Source of the DNA: Paulinella micropora
Taxonomy: Eukaryota; Cercozoa; Imbricatea; Euglyphida; Paulinellidae
NCBI GenBank assembly: GCA_019918135.1
Contig: WBZZ01005731.1
Coordinates: 140,001 to 167,500 of the forward strand
Reading direction: 5' to 3'
DNA: 27,500 nt
Under the pieces are notes generated by a model, which was not told the origin of the DNA, did no database searches, and worked only from the letters and a program-made list of their open reading frames with translations. This document shows, in pieces, positions 1 through 8,340 of this stretch (positions are counted from its first letter, which is position 1; each line of letters opens with the position of its first letter). The translations under genes were made by a program, and so were the position numbers.

Positions 1-4
1 TATC

Positions 5-50
<46 letters not shown>
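1..50. repeat. TATC tetranucleotide microsatellite
   Basis: The tract is an almost uninterrupted run of tatc/ctat units at the window edge. It is host flanking DNA, and its true left end lies outside the window. Confidence 0.95.
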
Positions 51-461
51 TGAAATGGGTGCCATCTGTCGACAGACAGAGAATTAGGGGATGGTGTGGG
101 TCGCCCAGCAAACTCAGATAGTGCTGCACACCATGTAAGAATCCCGTGCCTGGCTTAGGAATCTTGTCGTTAACGAGAAACTCCCAATCAGGCATAGCTC
201 GTACATACGATCCGTAAAAGTCTTTTGGCCTGGCCCAAACGGGCAGGTTCTCAACCTTGGCACCAAGCAAAGTCATCCCTTTTTCTCTTTTATGCTTGGT
301 CTCATAAAAGGAGGCCTCAATAGTACACCAGGCGGACTCTTTGGGGTCGATCCCGTCGAGTGCAAACTTGGGAATAACTCGGGAAAAATCGTACACCCAG
401 GGCATCTGCACGAGAACCGAATCCAAAGCCACAGGCACGTTCATGTGTGCAAGGGCGTCCA
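43..461 (-). CDS. Host gene fragment, unrecognised exon
   Basis: The minus-strand frame encodes about 139 residues of normal, non-repetitive composition (motifs such as PWVYDFSR, VWARPKDFYG and PGTGFLHG). Codon use is GC-richer than in the viral element. Upstream of about 461 the frame runs into Leu/Ser/Cys-rich low-complexity translation. A plausible splice acceptor, a pyrimidine-rich stretch ending CTGCAG, lies just before the GTGGACGCC codons, so I read this as an internal or 3' exon. The frame ends at a TAG inside the microsatellite, so the true 3' boundary may be a splice donor that I cannot fix. I do not recognise the family. It could be a pseudogene piece, since only one exon-sized block is visible. 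Confidence 0.4.
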
Positions 462-519
462 CCTGCAGCAGCAAAGAAAGTATACACGGAGGCAAACAGA
501 ATGACAGATAAGTAGACAG

Positions 520-1090
520 GCAGACAGTCAAATTTACAGGAAATCGAGGCAGGCAGACAGGAGCACAGGCAGAGAGAGATAAATCGTGTCATTTCCACAT
601 AGTTGCTTTTGCAAGTGGATCTGTCTGTCTGTCTGCATGCCTGCCTGTCTGTCTGCCTGCCTGCCTGTCTGTCTGTCTGTCTGTCTTTCGCTGCCTGCCT
701 GCGAGCCTGTCTGTCTGTTCTGTCTGTCTGTTCTGTCTGTTCTGTCTATCTCTGTCTGTCTGCCTGTCTGTAGCCTAATGGGAAAAACTGTAATTACCTT
801 TCTCCAGCTACAGACAGACAGACAGAGACAGAAACAGAGACAGAGACAGAGACAGAGACAGAGACAGAGACAGAGAGACAGAGACAGAGAGACAGAAAGA
901 GAGACAGAAAGAGAGACAGACAGAGAGACAGACAGAGAGAGACAAAGAGACAGACAAAGAGACAGACAAAGAGACAGACAAAGAGACAGACATACTGACA
1001 GGCAGGCAGACAGACAGGCAGAGAGCCAGGCAGGCAAGAAAGCAGGCAGCCAGGCAGGCAACCATGCAGACAGACAGACAGACAGAGTAC

Positions 1091-1126
<36 letters not shown>

Positions 1127-1264
1127 GTACTAGACAGACAGACAGACAGGCAGGCAGGCAGGCAGGTAGACAGACAGGCAGGCAGGCAGGCAGGCAGCCA
1201 GGCAAGACAGAGAGACAGAGAGACAGACAGACAGAACAGGCAGAACAGACAGAACAGACAGAAC
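520..1264. repeat. Compound CTGT/CTGC and GACA/GGCA microsatellite with inverted halves
   Basis: From about 620 to 770 the plus strand is CTGT/CTGC-rich, and from about 811 to 1264 it is GACA/GGCA-rich, so the halves are inverted relative to each other around 766-815. At the junction GTCTGTAGC (766-774) pairs with GCTACAGAC (807-815). Within the right half there are sub-blocks of GACAGA, GACAAAGA, a GAGTACTAGACAGA unit present twice, GGCA runs, and finally CAGAACAGG units. The open frames across it encode only Cys/Leu- or Arg/Gln-rich low-complexity strings and are not genes. The viral element is inserted in the CAGAACAGG portion. Confidence 0.9.
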
Positions 1265-1270
1265 AGGCAG
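1265..1270. repeat. Target site duplication, left copy (AGGCAG)
   Basis: AGGCAG lies directly outside the left TIR and is repeated directly outside the right TIR at 22106-22111. Six-base target duplications are the established hallmark of Polinton/Maverick integration. The surroundings are repetitive CAGAACAGG DNA, so a chance match is somewhat easier than in unique DNA, but the fit at both TIR borders is exact. Confidence 0.85.
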
Positions 1271-1295
1271 ACTACTATAGGGACCACTATAGCAC

Positions 1296-1541
1296 AGTTA
1301 TCTTTTTATATAAAATAAGGCTATTTTCATATAAATTAGTCTTACTATTAATTTCAATAAAAATATACATAATTTCATCCAAATTCAATACAAGCATTCT
1401 TAATCAATAAATAGTCCATATTTGAATTCTCTCAAACTCTAAAAAAAAGATAACTCATCTATCTTTTGCCAAATAAACACTAAGAGATATAAAAACCCGT
1501 CTCTTAGTTTTTATTGCTGTGCTAGACTTAGTTATCTTTTT
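1296..1541. promoter_or_regulatory. Three 12-bp AGTTATCTTTTT sites inside the TIR
   Basis: The 12-mer occurs at 1296-1307 and 1530-1541 in direct orientation and at 1444-1455 in inverse orientation. The same set is mirrored in the right TIR. Repeated sub-terminal 12-mers are the kind of sequence an integrase or replication-initiation protein could bind. That role is inferred, and AT-rich chance recurrence is possible. Confidence 0.45.
1479..1508. promoter_or_regulatory. TATA-containing stem-loop in the left TIR
   Basis: ACTAAGAGA (1479-1487) pairs perfectly with TCTCTTAGT (1500-1508) around a 12-base loop that carries TATAAAAA. It is present in both TIRs. In this copy it could act as an outward- or inward-facing promoter element ahead of the first gene at 1622, about 130 bases away. 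Confidence 0.35.
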
Positions 1542-1621
1542 TTGAAAAAATGAAAGTCCTCTCCTATTGCGAGTTTGATTAATTAATTTTTTTATTTTTA
1601 TATATTACCCTATATATATCA

Positions 1622-1909
1622 ATGACCACTCTCACCAGACTATGTGAGAAGTTTGAACAACTTTCAATTGAAAATAAAAAAGAAAACTTTTCTATTACTG
1701 ATGTCAAAAAGGTAATAAACGATGAAATTAAGGCAATTGAAAAAAGCAGAGAAGGGAAGCCGAAGGATACTTTTCCATTTGGTAAATATAAAGGTAAGAA
1801 AATTCAAGATGTTGCAACTATTGACAAACCATATCTTGAATGGGTTATGAAACAGCCTTGGTTTGAAAAATTTACAGACATAAAAACTGAAGTAAAAAAA
1901 TATTTATAA
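1622..1909 (+). CDS. Small protein with ExoX C-terminal-like (DUF3820-type) domain
   Basis: The product is 95 aa. Its N-terminal half is Lys/Glu-rich and probably helical. The C-terminal half has the pattern FPFGKYKGKKIQDV followed by DKPYLEWV, which I recognise as the short domain found at the C-terminus of exodeoxyribonuclease X-like proteins and in DUF3820 proteins ((F/Y)GKYKGK...YLxW). No exonuclease DEDD residues are present, so this is the accessory domain alone, and its biochemical role is not established from sequence. It is the first gene inside the left TIR and lies 30 bp upstream of a paralogue in the same orientation. A TATATATA stretch just before the ATG could serve as promoter. 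The start is the first ATG of the frame. Confidence 0.75.
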   Translation: MTTLTRLCEKFEQLSIENKKENFSITDVKKVINDEIKAIEKSREGKPKDTFPFGKYKGKKIQDVATIDKPYLEWVMKQPWFEKFTDIKTEVKKYL

Positions 1910-1939
1910 TAAAATAAAAATAAAATATCTTTATATAAG

Positions 1940-2410
1940 ATGAGCGACCTTAATACCAAACAAGACTACTTAAACGAAATTGAGAAATGGAACCTTGACG
2001 GCGAAATAAAAAAGCCAACAATTAAATGGACTAAACCTGACATTGTATCTTTCTATGAGCAATACAAACCGAGGGATGACAATGTTAAAGTCGTTATACC
2101 GCTTGAAGCAACATTATCAAAAATGATGGAGGAAGAGAGCACACCATTTACAACAGCAGATTTGAAAGAGACTGGAATTACGGAGATAAAGCAAAATGTT
2201 GGTGAAGAGATAGCAAATGTCTCATGCACAGAAGAAGGATGCATATTAAGGAAAGAATACAATCAAAATGAAACTGATGTTGTTCTTCAATATGGTAAGT
2301 ATAAAAAAATGAAAATTGAAGATGTCGCTAAGATTGATAGACCATACCTTGAATATTTAATTCAACAACCTTATTTTAATAACAAAGATGCGGTAAAAAA
2401 ATATCTGTGA
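1940..2410 (+). CDS. Second ExoX C-terminal-like (DUF3820-type) protein, paralogue of 1622-1909
   Basis: The product is 156 aa. The last 45 residues repeat the domain of the preceding gene (QYGKYKKMKIEDV, then DRPYLEYL and a VKKYL end), so the pair looks like an old tandem duplication. The N-terminal 110 residues are different: an acidic, Lys/Glu-rich segment with two Trp (IEKWNLDGE and TIKWTKPDI) and no family I recognise. The shared VKKYL C-terminus supports a real homologous relation. A short AT-rich spacer with TTATATAAG precedes the ATG. The gene ends 35 bp before the convergent minus-strand gene at 2446. Confidence 0.72.
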   Translation: MSDLNTKQDYLNEIEKWNLDGEIKKPTIKWTKPDIVSFYEQYKPRDDNVKVVIPLEATLSKMMEEESTPFTTADLKETGITEIKQNVGEEIANVSCTEEGCILRKEYNQNETDVVLQYGKYKKMKIEDVAKIDRPYLEYLIQQPYFNNKDAVKKYL

Positions 2411-2445
2411 TGATATTACATCGTCTTCTATTAATTTTTTTTGCT

Positions 2446-3678
2446 TTAGTGATCCTCAATAAAGTTAGCGATAACATTAATATTGCTACCAGCACCTGCC
2501 GACACAGCCTTCTGTGTGAATGACAAAACATCGTTCGGTGTTAATTGAATATCATATGTTCTGAGATTAATCTGTTGAGTTGAGGCGGCATTTACATAAA
2601 TCTTAAAAATTGTCGTTCCGTTGGCGATAGCGGTTGCTTTTGTGTCTGTATCTACGATTGAAGTTGTGGCATCAACATCAGCAAAACCAGCCCCTGTTAG
2701 TGTCCCATTCAATACCATTCTGACGACATTTGACTTAGTATCTTCATTCGTAATACTTACCAAGGAAGGAAAGACATTTGAATAGTTGGTGAGGCTATTA
2801 TTGAATAGTGCTTTATTCCTGATACTTAAAATGGGGCTTTCAGTGGTGCTCGTTTTTTCGTCTCCTTCCGCAGTATTTGTAATACTTGTATTAATAGTAT
2901 TTGACCCCTCAATGAATAAACTAGCACTCGCCGTTTTAAGAATTTGTATTCCCGTCTTTGCATCATTTCTCATGACTGCCGTAAAGGGTAATGTCGTATT
3001 TCGCAGGCTTACACCTTCATTCGCATTCGCATACTCAATCATATGAACTAATTGAAATAATCCTGTAATTGGATTTTCAATATAGAACTTAATTGCGCCA
3101 AAACCAAGATACTGAAATTGAATTTGAAATACATTTCCTTTGCTCCAGTCTAAGTTTGGCATAGCAAAATTACCATCGCATGGGTCGTCCCAGTCTTCTT
3201 GGTCAATATAAACTGCAACACCTCCTTTAAGATGCGCGATATTCATTCCTGCTTGATTTTTGTAAAAATAAAATCCATCAACGAGATCATTTCCTATTCC
3301 AATGAATGAATAGTAATCTTTTGTATCATCCGTTGTCCATATAGCAGTAAAGCGGGCGAGGACACCCATTCCAGTTCTATATTTTATTCTCCTTTTACTT
3401 ACTAATCCAGCATCTGCCGTAGCATTAGCAGTTGTTTTCAATTCAGCCATATTATTCAAAAATGACACAGACGATTTTGTTTCTGTTTTTGTCCATATCC
3501 TAGTATTAATGGTATATGGAAAGATTTCCTGTAATACTGGTGTTAATTGACCTACTACTGCTTCACCAAAAGCGGTTTTTGAATTATTTGTTTCAATATT
3601 ACCATCGTATCCAACACTGACATTTATAAATTCGCCGTCTGGATTTTGTGCGATTAAATTTCGCTGGTGTGTAGTCAT
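2446..3678 (-). CDS. Putative beta-rich virion structural protein
   Basis: The product is 410 aa with no Cys-rich or catalytic motifs and a beta-strand-like composition throughout. A central segment (about residues 100-260) has aromatic/glycine patterns such as YYSFIGIGND, FQIQFQYLGFG and AIKFYIENP, followed by LVHMIEY. This resembles structural proteins of unknown function that recur in tailed phages and large eukaryotic DNA viruses. That resemblance is from memory of the pattern and not from a search. The N-terminal 80 residues are likely a separate attachment segment. It is the last gene of the minus-strand capsid block, immediately downstream of the major capsid gene, which favours a virion role such as vertex, spike or cement protein. 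Start ATG at 3678, preceded by an AT-rich leader with TCTATAG. Confidence 0.6.
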   Translation of the reverse strand: MTTHQRNLIAQNPDGEFINVSVGYDGNIETNNSKTAFGEAVVGQLTPVLQEIFPYTINTRIWTKTETKSSVSFLNNMAELKTTANATADAGLVSKRRIKYRTGMGVLARFTAIWTTDDTKDYYSFIGIGNDLVDGFYFYKNQAGMNIAHLKGGVAVYIDQEDWDDPCDGNFAMPNLDWSKGNVFQIQFQYLGFGAIKFYIENPITGLFQLVHMIEYANANEGVSLRNTTLPFTAVMRNDAKTGIQILKTASASLFIEGSNTINTSITNTAEGDEKTSTTESPILSIRNKALFNNSLTNYSNVFPSLVSITNEDTKSNVVRMVLNGTLTGAGFADVDATTSIVDTDTKATAIANGTTIFKIYVNAASTQQINLRTYDIQLTPNDVLSFTQKAVSAGAGSNINVIANFIEDH

Positions 3679-3751
3679 TGTAGGGCTATATTATCAAAAA
3701 AATAAATTAACTATAGAAAATTAATAATTACATATTACCTCACTAGCGGAG

Positions 3752-5227
3752 TTATGAGATCGTAATCATATTTGCCTTAACCTGAACCTCCCGCTGAGTG
3801 ATTGCCACGGTGTAGTGGTTAAGAGCAGTTCCCGCATTAGTGCCAATAAACTCCCATCGTCGCTCAGTATCAAGACTTAAACCGCTGATTTCATTTTGGT
3901 CTTTGCTCCATAGCGGGCGGGTATTATCCCAAGTATCAACCCAAAACCAGTTGTATTTATACACATCATTATTCAACAAGGCCGAACCCTCAATCTTAGG
4001 CTTCAGGTACATATAGTCTTCTTCAGTGGCGCAGTCAATGTTAAACTCTTGCTGACGTGCTCCGTCTAGAGTAGTGTATAAAGTAGCGATCTTTGTTGCT
4101 GTACGATTATCATGGTCATAAGCAGTGTTCTTTCTTTCTTCGTTGTTAAAAACTGAGTGATAAATCTTCTTCAAACGGCGCCCATGGCCTCTGTCAAATC
4201 GCAATATAATATTTTGGGTTTGGGTTGCTCCAATTGAATTCTTATAAACATAGGGATAATCGATATTGAAGTTCATACCTTCGGGGCTAGCAATCTTCTG
4301 TTGAATTGATTGAATGACATCAGGGTTCGTTTCAACAGCGAGAAACAAGTTAAGATTGGTAACATCAGCACTTACAGCCATATTAGCACTACCAACATTT
4401 GCTGTGTTAACAGCAGTAACAGCACCATTCGTCACCGTATAACCAGTTCTGTCAGTAGCACTCCACACAATTCGCATAGTCAAAATCTCTGGAAACATAA
4501 TAGTCTTATCAAGTGCGAAAATAGTGTTAATAATCATACCCAAAGGAATTTTAACATTAATAATCAAAGCAGCATTTGTTCCACTTCCCACAAGATACTT
4601 CGCCTCGTTGTAATTAACATTTACGGCAGATAGTGCTCCAACTCCAGTCGTCAAAGCAGCATCATCGTGACGACGAGCAGAAATCGGTGGTTCGGCAAAC
4701 ATAGCAAGAGTTCGGGCTGCTACGTTATCACCAGCATCTGTCATCGCACGAAAGTTGGTTCTAGCAGCTTCAACGGCACTGATATCAATCTTTCCATTAG
4801 CATTACACTTTTGAAGCATACATCCATATCCGATAATATTATCATGATTAGGAAGGTCTAAGAAATCTTGAAGACTCATTTCAGGTTTCCAAAGCATTTT
4901 AGTCACATTTCTAAGGTTGTTAACGTCGCACAGATAAACACCGCTACGGGTTTGAAGTTGTATCTGGCTAATTTGTGAAAGGCAGTCCATAAAAATTCTT
5001 GAATAAGTGTTAGCACCACCAGCTCTCATAGTATAAGTAAAACTCAAATAAGAGCGGGCGAGATTGAACGGACGACTGATAAGGTCAAATGATCGTTCTT
5101 GCCCACCAGCAGTTGTGACCTCAAAGGTTCCAGAGCCCTCACGTGGAGCAAGTTTATTCAAACGATAAGAAGCACTGATGTAGTCAGTCTTGCTGAAATC
5201 CAATTCGCCTCCGTGTTGAGTTGGCAT
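3752..5227 (-). CDS. MCP: Major capsid protein (double jelly-roll type)
   Basis: The product is 491 aa from the ATG at 5227 (MPTQHGGELDF). A longer in-frame start at 5284 would add 19 residues encoded by AT-rich leader, and I reject it. The size, the beta-rich composition, the early R-rich segment (SRPFNLARSYLSF, about residues 70-90), the FEVTTAGG strand and a C-terminus of alternating strands (HYTVAITQREVQVK) fit double-jelly-roll capsid proteins of Polintons and virophages. The strongest support is position: it sits directly downstream of a penton-like gene and in the same unit as protease and ATPase, as in the conserved Polinton morphogenesis module. It should form pseudo-hexameric trimers building the icosahedral shell. 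Sequence divergence in this family is high, so structure prediction is the right confirmation. Confidence 0.8.
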   Translation of the reverse strand: MPTQHGGELDFSKTDYISASYRLNKLAPREGSGTFEVTTAGGQERSFDLISRPFNLARSYLSFTYTMRAGGANTYSRIFMDCLSQISQIQLQTRSGVYLCDVNNLRNVTKMLWKPEMSLQDFLDLPNHDNIIGYGCMLQKCNANGKIDISAVEAARTNFRAMTDAGDNVAARTLAMFAEPPISARRHDDAALTTGVGALSAVNVNYNEAKYLVGSGTNAALIINVKIPLGMIINTIFALDKTIMFPEILTMRIVWSATDRTGYTVTNGAVTAVNTANVGSANMAVSADVTNLNLFLAVETNPDVIQSIQQKIASPEGMNFNIDYPYVYKNSIGATQTQNIILRFDRGHGRRLKKIYHSVFNNEERKNTAYDHDNRTATKIATLYTTLDGARQQEFNIDCATEEDYMYLKPKIEGSALLNNDVYKYNWFWVDTWDNTRPLWSKDQNEISGLSLDTERRWEFIGTNAGTALNHYTVAITQREVQVKANMITIS

Positions 5228-5312
5228 TTTGTTTTTGATTTTTAGGCAGTAGTGTAAGTTGATTAATACACTAAATATATTCATAGAAAAAAAATAAATA
5301 ATTCTAAAATAA

Positions 5313-6125
5313 TTATCGGGACTTTAACAAATTGAAAAAGGATGTAAATAAATTAAAATAATTAGTCTCTCTGTAAATTAATAATGTCATTACAATACCC
5401 AAACCATTAAGATTTATAGCCTGATCGTTTTCGTCTGTAAGATAAAACCTATATACATTATTTGAACTGGTTGATAATTTCTTACCATACTCTGACCCAC
5501 TTCCGTCGTATATAACGGCTCCAAATGGAATATCATTCGCCGTGTATATTTCCTGTAGCACATGATTATCACCTTCCCCCACTAAGTCTGATTGAAGATA
5601 CAAAGTTTTTTCACCAGTTAGAATAATTACATTTGGCGATTTAATAAAATCATTAGTAAAGAAATATGTTGAATTTCTATCAAAACCCATTACCTCATGA
5701 ATACGTGTATCAGCATCAAATATAAACCGCGGTTGAATACCTCCGTTATTTGACACACTGAATGTTAATTTGCCATCCTCCGCTTCTGTGTTTGTATTGT
5801 TGCTTGAGACAACATAAGTATAGTCATTTGGACTTTCTACCGTCAGTACCTCCGACAACTTATTTTTTAAATTGTTCATTGTGTAGTTTCCCTCAGGTAT
5901 CGTAATTAAAGCCTCATACCCGTCTTCGGATAATGTAAAAGTATTATATGGTGAAGCCACAGAGTAATACGACTTTGGAACATAAATATGAAGAATTTTG
6001 CAGTGAGTTGGATTGTCTAGCCCCTTCATATTGACTTCGTGTGTAAAGTCGCTGTCTGTCCCCGTTATTCTATTTTTACTATTTATGTAATAGATACCAC
6101 TCGCACGACCTCCCTTGTATTCCAT
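5313..6125 (-). CDS. Minor capsid / penton protein (single jelly-roll type)
   Basis: The product is 270 aa. The N-terminus has the pattern typical of penton proteins in this virus group: YYINSKNRITGTDSDF, then a KILHIYVPKSYYSV strand and an IPEGNYTMNNL motif near residue 75. This is followed by a GFDRNSTYFF segment, an SPNVIILTGEKTLYLQSDL strand near residue 165-185, and a C-terminal NLNGLGIVMTLLIY strand. This order (iPxxyYxv, ipeGNYt, sdl, lnG) is the signature I use for the call. It should occupy the fivefold vertices of the capsid. The gene is 85 bp upstream of the MCP gene. Its start codon lies inside the shared AATTCTAAAATATCATG sequence at the edge of a palindromic intergenic cassette. 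Confidence 0.8.
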   Translation of the reverse strand: MEYKGGRASGIYYINSKNRITGTDSDFTHEVNMKGLDNPTHCKILHIYVPKSYYSVASPYNTFTLSEDGYEALITIPEGNYTMNNLKNKLSEVLTVESPNDYTYVVSSNNTNTEAEDGKLTFSVSNNGGIQPRFIFDADTRIHEVMGFDRNSTYFFTNDFIKSPNVIILTGEKTLYLQSDLVGEGDNHVLQEIYTANDIPFGAVIYDGSGSEYGKKLSTSSNNVYRFYLTDENDQAINLNGLGIVMTLLIYRETNYFNLFTSFFNLLKSR

Positions 6126-6273
6126 GATATTTTAGAATTGCGTTTCGTGCTCCGCACTCTCACTTATTCTAAAACATCGTTTTTTCTTTTTCAAAAAATT
6201 AATGCTTATTGTAATCCTTAAAAGTGCGTAGCCCCCCGATGTTTGTTGAAGACATAGTCTGAAACAAATATCA
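6124..6273. repeat. Palindromic intergenic cassette A
   Basis: The outer pair is ATGATATTTTAG at 6124 and AAATATCA at 6266-6273. The inner pair is AAACATCG (6172-6179) and CGATGTTT (6237-6244). The left arm includes TTCGTGCTCCGCACTCTCAC, shared with cassette B almost base for base over about 65 bp. It fills the spacer between the protease gene (upstream in transcription is 6125's neighbour at 6282) and the penton gene. Confidence 0.8.
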
Positions 6274-6281
6274 AATAAATA

Positions 6282-8285
6282 TCAAATGTATGTATCAAAA
6301 TTACCATACCCATTCTGTGCTTTTAATTTCTTCGCTTCTTCTTCCTTTAGGTCTGTATATCCGCTAGCAAACTTAAAGCGGTTGCCTTTCGCTCGCTCCA
6401 TTAAAAACCTCATTGAGTGCCATCCGCAGGTATCCGAGGTGTTTGATTGGTTCTTTACTTGATTAACCTTCATTAATAAATAACTATCGGGGTGGCTTCG
6501 GTCAATTAGTTGTTTCATTTGTTGTTGAAAGTCTTCCGTCGGTTGGTAAAGTGCTAATGGGTCATAGACTTCAACACTCCTGTCTTTATCTAGACTTACC
6601 CATATAGCAATCCAATGAGACCCCGCTTGTTTGTGATTATCTAAATTCATAATAAATCCGTATCGCTTTCTGCTTCCGGGCTTCAACTTATAGATTTCAT
6701 CACTGGCTATTGCTCCGAGATACCATCCATATTTTTTCATTATGTCGTCCATTTCATTAGTCATTAGTCCCCTCCCCTCACCCTCTTGCTGTGGCGTCTC
6801 CGCGACGCTTTGGGGTATGGTTGTATCCGCATCACTTGGTGGCATGGTTTGGTCTGGCAGTGTAGTCGTATCCGTTGCTGGCTCTGGTGGCGGTAGTAGC
6901 GGTTGTGGCATTCCTTCATCAATATTTAAATCTGTTGAAACTCGTTTATCTAAATTTGGATCAGAAGTCATTTTGTTAGTTAGAGTATTTACAAAATCAT
7001 GTTTGTTCATTGTATGTTTCCAATCTTTGCGGGCTAAGTATTTTTTTATTTTCGCTATTGAAAATACTTTATTAATCATTTCGTCCAATGTATGGTGTAA
7101 TTTAGGTGATAGTTCGCTATCGCCAATTGTCCCGCTCGCGGGACTAATTTTCCTACCTGTACCTCCTTGTTTTCCCATATACTCATCATACTTAGCATAA
7201 TCTGCTGTTTTCTTTTTTATTTGGTCCTCTTCGGTTCCTACATCAATATTAAACCTTTTTATCATAGCCATAATCCATTTGATATTTTCTCTATGTTTCA
7301 ATTTTGTATGTCCGTCCATTTCAAGTTTCCTTTTTAAGGCTCGCGATAAATCAACGATTTTTATTTGTGGTAAATACTTTTTTGATAAGGCATCTTTCAT
7401 TGTTTGGTTAAATTGTAAATTTTTTACATCATTTTCCTTTTCTTCCCTTTTTTTTTCTTCTTGTGCTAGTGCTTTCCTCATATCAGTCAGTTTTACATTT
7501 TTCTGTTTAAATGATTTAATACCATCTGCTGTTTTTTGTATCATACTATCAGTCATTTTTTTAATCTCTTCGTCAGTAAAATAAGCAGATTTCAAAAGTT
7601 TTATGTTTTCATCTAGTTTGTCTGCCGTAGGGGATTTTGGTAGTGGTGATACTGGTGAAGGTGGACCGCCTAATGGTGGTGCTTGTGGCTGACCATGTTG
7701 CGGTGGCATAATATAGTGTTGTTGCGGTGGCGGTGGTAATGCCTGTATCCTATTTTTTCTATCTTCTTCATATTTTACATCATCTATGAGTTTTTGCTCC
7801 CTTCTTAGTTCTCTGTCTTTTTGTTCTTGTCGTTCCTTGATATCGGATAGTTCATTGCGGTGTATCCTTGCTAACTCATCCTGCCTTTCCTTCACATCTG
7901 CTACGTCTTTTCGTTCTAGCCTTTTCTTTTCTTCTTCTAAATCCTCCCTTTTCTTCTTTTCCTTTTCTTCCTCGTCATGTATTAACTCATATTTCTTTTG
8001 TAAGTTGCTTTGTATTTGGTTTCGGTTCTCGTGTTCAAGACGATTGAAATCAGATTTGATTATTTTTTCCTTTGGTTTGCGACCCTGCCTTTGTGGCCTA
8101 GGCTTGCCGATATATTTCATAAAAAGTTTAACAATTTGTAATGTGCTTAAATCATTTGTCTTTTTACCAAAATTAAGATAATATTTTTTACCCTTCTGGA
8201 TAATATATGGTCTCCCGCTCTTATTCCTATAAACTCTCGGTGGTCTTACCTTAGCCTTTTTCTTATTAGTCTTTTTAGCAACCAT
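6282..8285 (-). CDS. PRO: Maturation cysteine protease (adenain/Ulp1-like) with long coiled-coil N-terminal extension
   Basis: The product is 667 aa from the ATG at 8285 (MVAKKTNKKK). An upstream start at 8312 is less likely. The first 70 residues are strongly basic with a SGRPYIIQKGKKYYL motif. About residues 80-180 form a highly charged Glu/Arg/Lys coiled coil, followed by a Pro-rich linker (PPPPQQH, GGPPSP) and further helical segments. The C-terminal 130 residues are the protease: GSHW (His about 557), VYDP (Asp about 575) and DTCGWH (Cys about 620) give the His-Asp-Cys order of the C5/C48 clan. It should cleave capsid proteins during assembly. The extension of more than 500 residues is much longer than the bare protease of adenoviruses and may be a scaffold or minor core protein released by self-cleavage, which is inference. 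Confidence 0.85.
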   Translation of the reverse strand: MVAKKTNKKKAKVRPPRVYRNKSGRPYIIQKGKKYYLNFGKKTNDLSTLQIVKLFMKYIGKPRPQRQGRKPKEKIIKSDFNRLEHENRNQIQSNLQKKYELIHDEEEKEKKKREDLEEEKKRLERKDVADVKERQDELARIHRNELSDIKERQEQKDRELRREQKLIDDVKYEEDRKNRIQALPPPPQQHYIMPPQHGQPQAPPLGGPPSPVSPLPKSPTADKLDENIKLLKSAYFTDEEIKKMTDSMIQKTADGIKSFKQKNVKLTDMRKALAQEEKKREEKENDVKNLQFNQTMKDALSKKYLPQIKIVDLSRALKRKLEMDGHTKLKHRENIKWIMAMIKRFNIDVGTEEDQIKKKTADYAKYDEYMGKQGGTGRKISPASGTIGDSELSPKLHHTLDEMINKVFSIAKIKKYLARKDWKHTMNKHDFVNTLTNKMTSDPNLDKRVSTDLNIDEGMPQPLLPPPEPATDTTTLPDQTMPPSDADTTIPQSVAETPQQEGEGRGLMTNEMDDIMKKYGWYLGAIASDEIYKLKPGSRKRYGFIMNLDNHKQAGSHWIAIWVSLDKDRSVEVYDPLALYQPTEDFQQQMKQLIDRSHPDSYLLMKVNQVKNQSNTSDTCGWHSMRFLMERAKGNRFKFASGYTDLKEEEAKKLKAQNGYGNFDTYI

Positions 8286-8340
8286 TGTATATAAACAAAA
8301 AAATATTTTCAATATTTTAGAATTTGAAACAAAATATGGT

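Larger units (their letters stand above)
1271..1584 (+). repeat. Left terminal inverted repeat (314 bp)
   Basis: It begins ACTACTATAGGGACC and matches the reverse complement of 21792-22105 over its full length, with a single C/T mismatch near 1328 found by reading. Outside it the flanks diverge immediately. It contains a direct repeat of ACTATAG (1274-1280 and 1286-1292) close to the tip, three copies of AGTTATCTTTTT, and a 9-bp stem around a TATAAAAA sequence. It has no long reading frame of its own, although one low-complexity host frame runs into it by chance. Confidence 0.97.

Noticed and set aside
1081..1140. Possible CRISPR-like array (GAGTACTAGACAGA repeated)
   Set aside because: There are only two copies, with repeat-derived spacers in a eukaryotic microsatellite and no cas genes.
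534..1410. Long open frames over the CTGT/GACA tract
   Set aside because: They encode only repeating Cys/Leu/Ser or Asp/Arg/Gln units produced by the microsatellite and run through the TIR border.
5228..5284. Longer start for the capsid protein
   Set aside because: The extra 19 residues come from the AT-rich leader. The ATG at 5227 starts a capsid-like N-terminus.
6742..8181. Plus-strand frames opposite the protease gene
   Set aside because: They are Ser/Phe-rich shadows of the Lys/Glu-rich coiled-coil coding strand.
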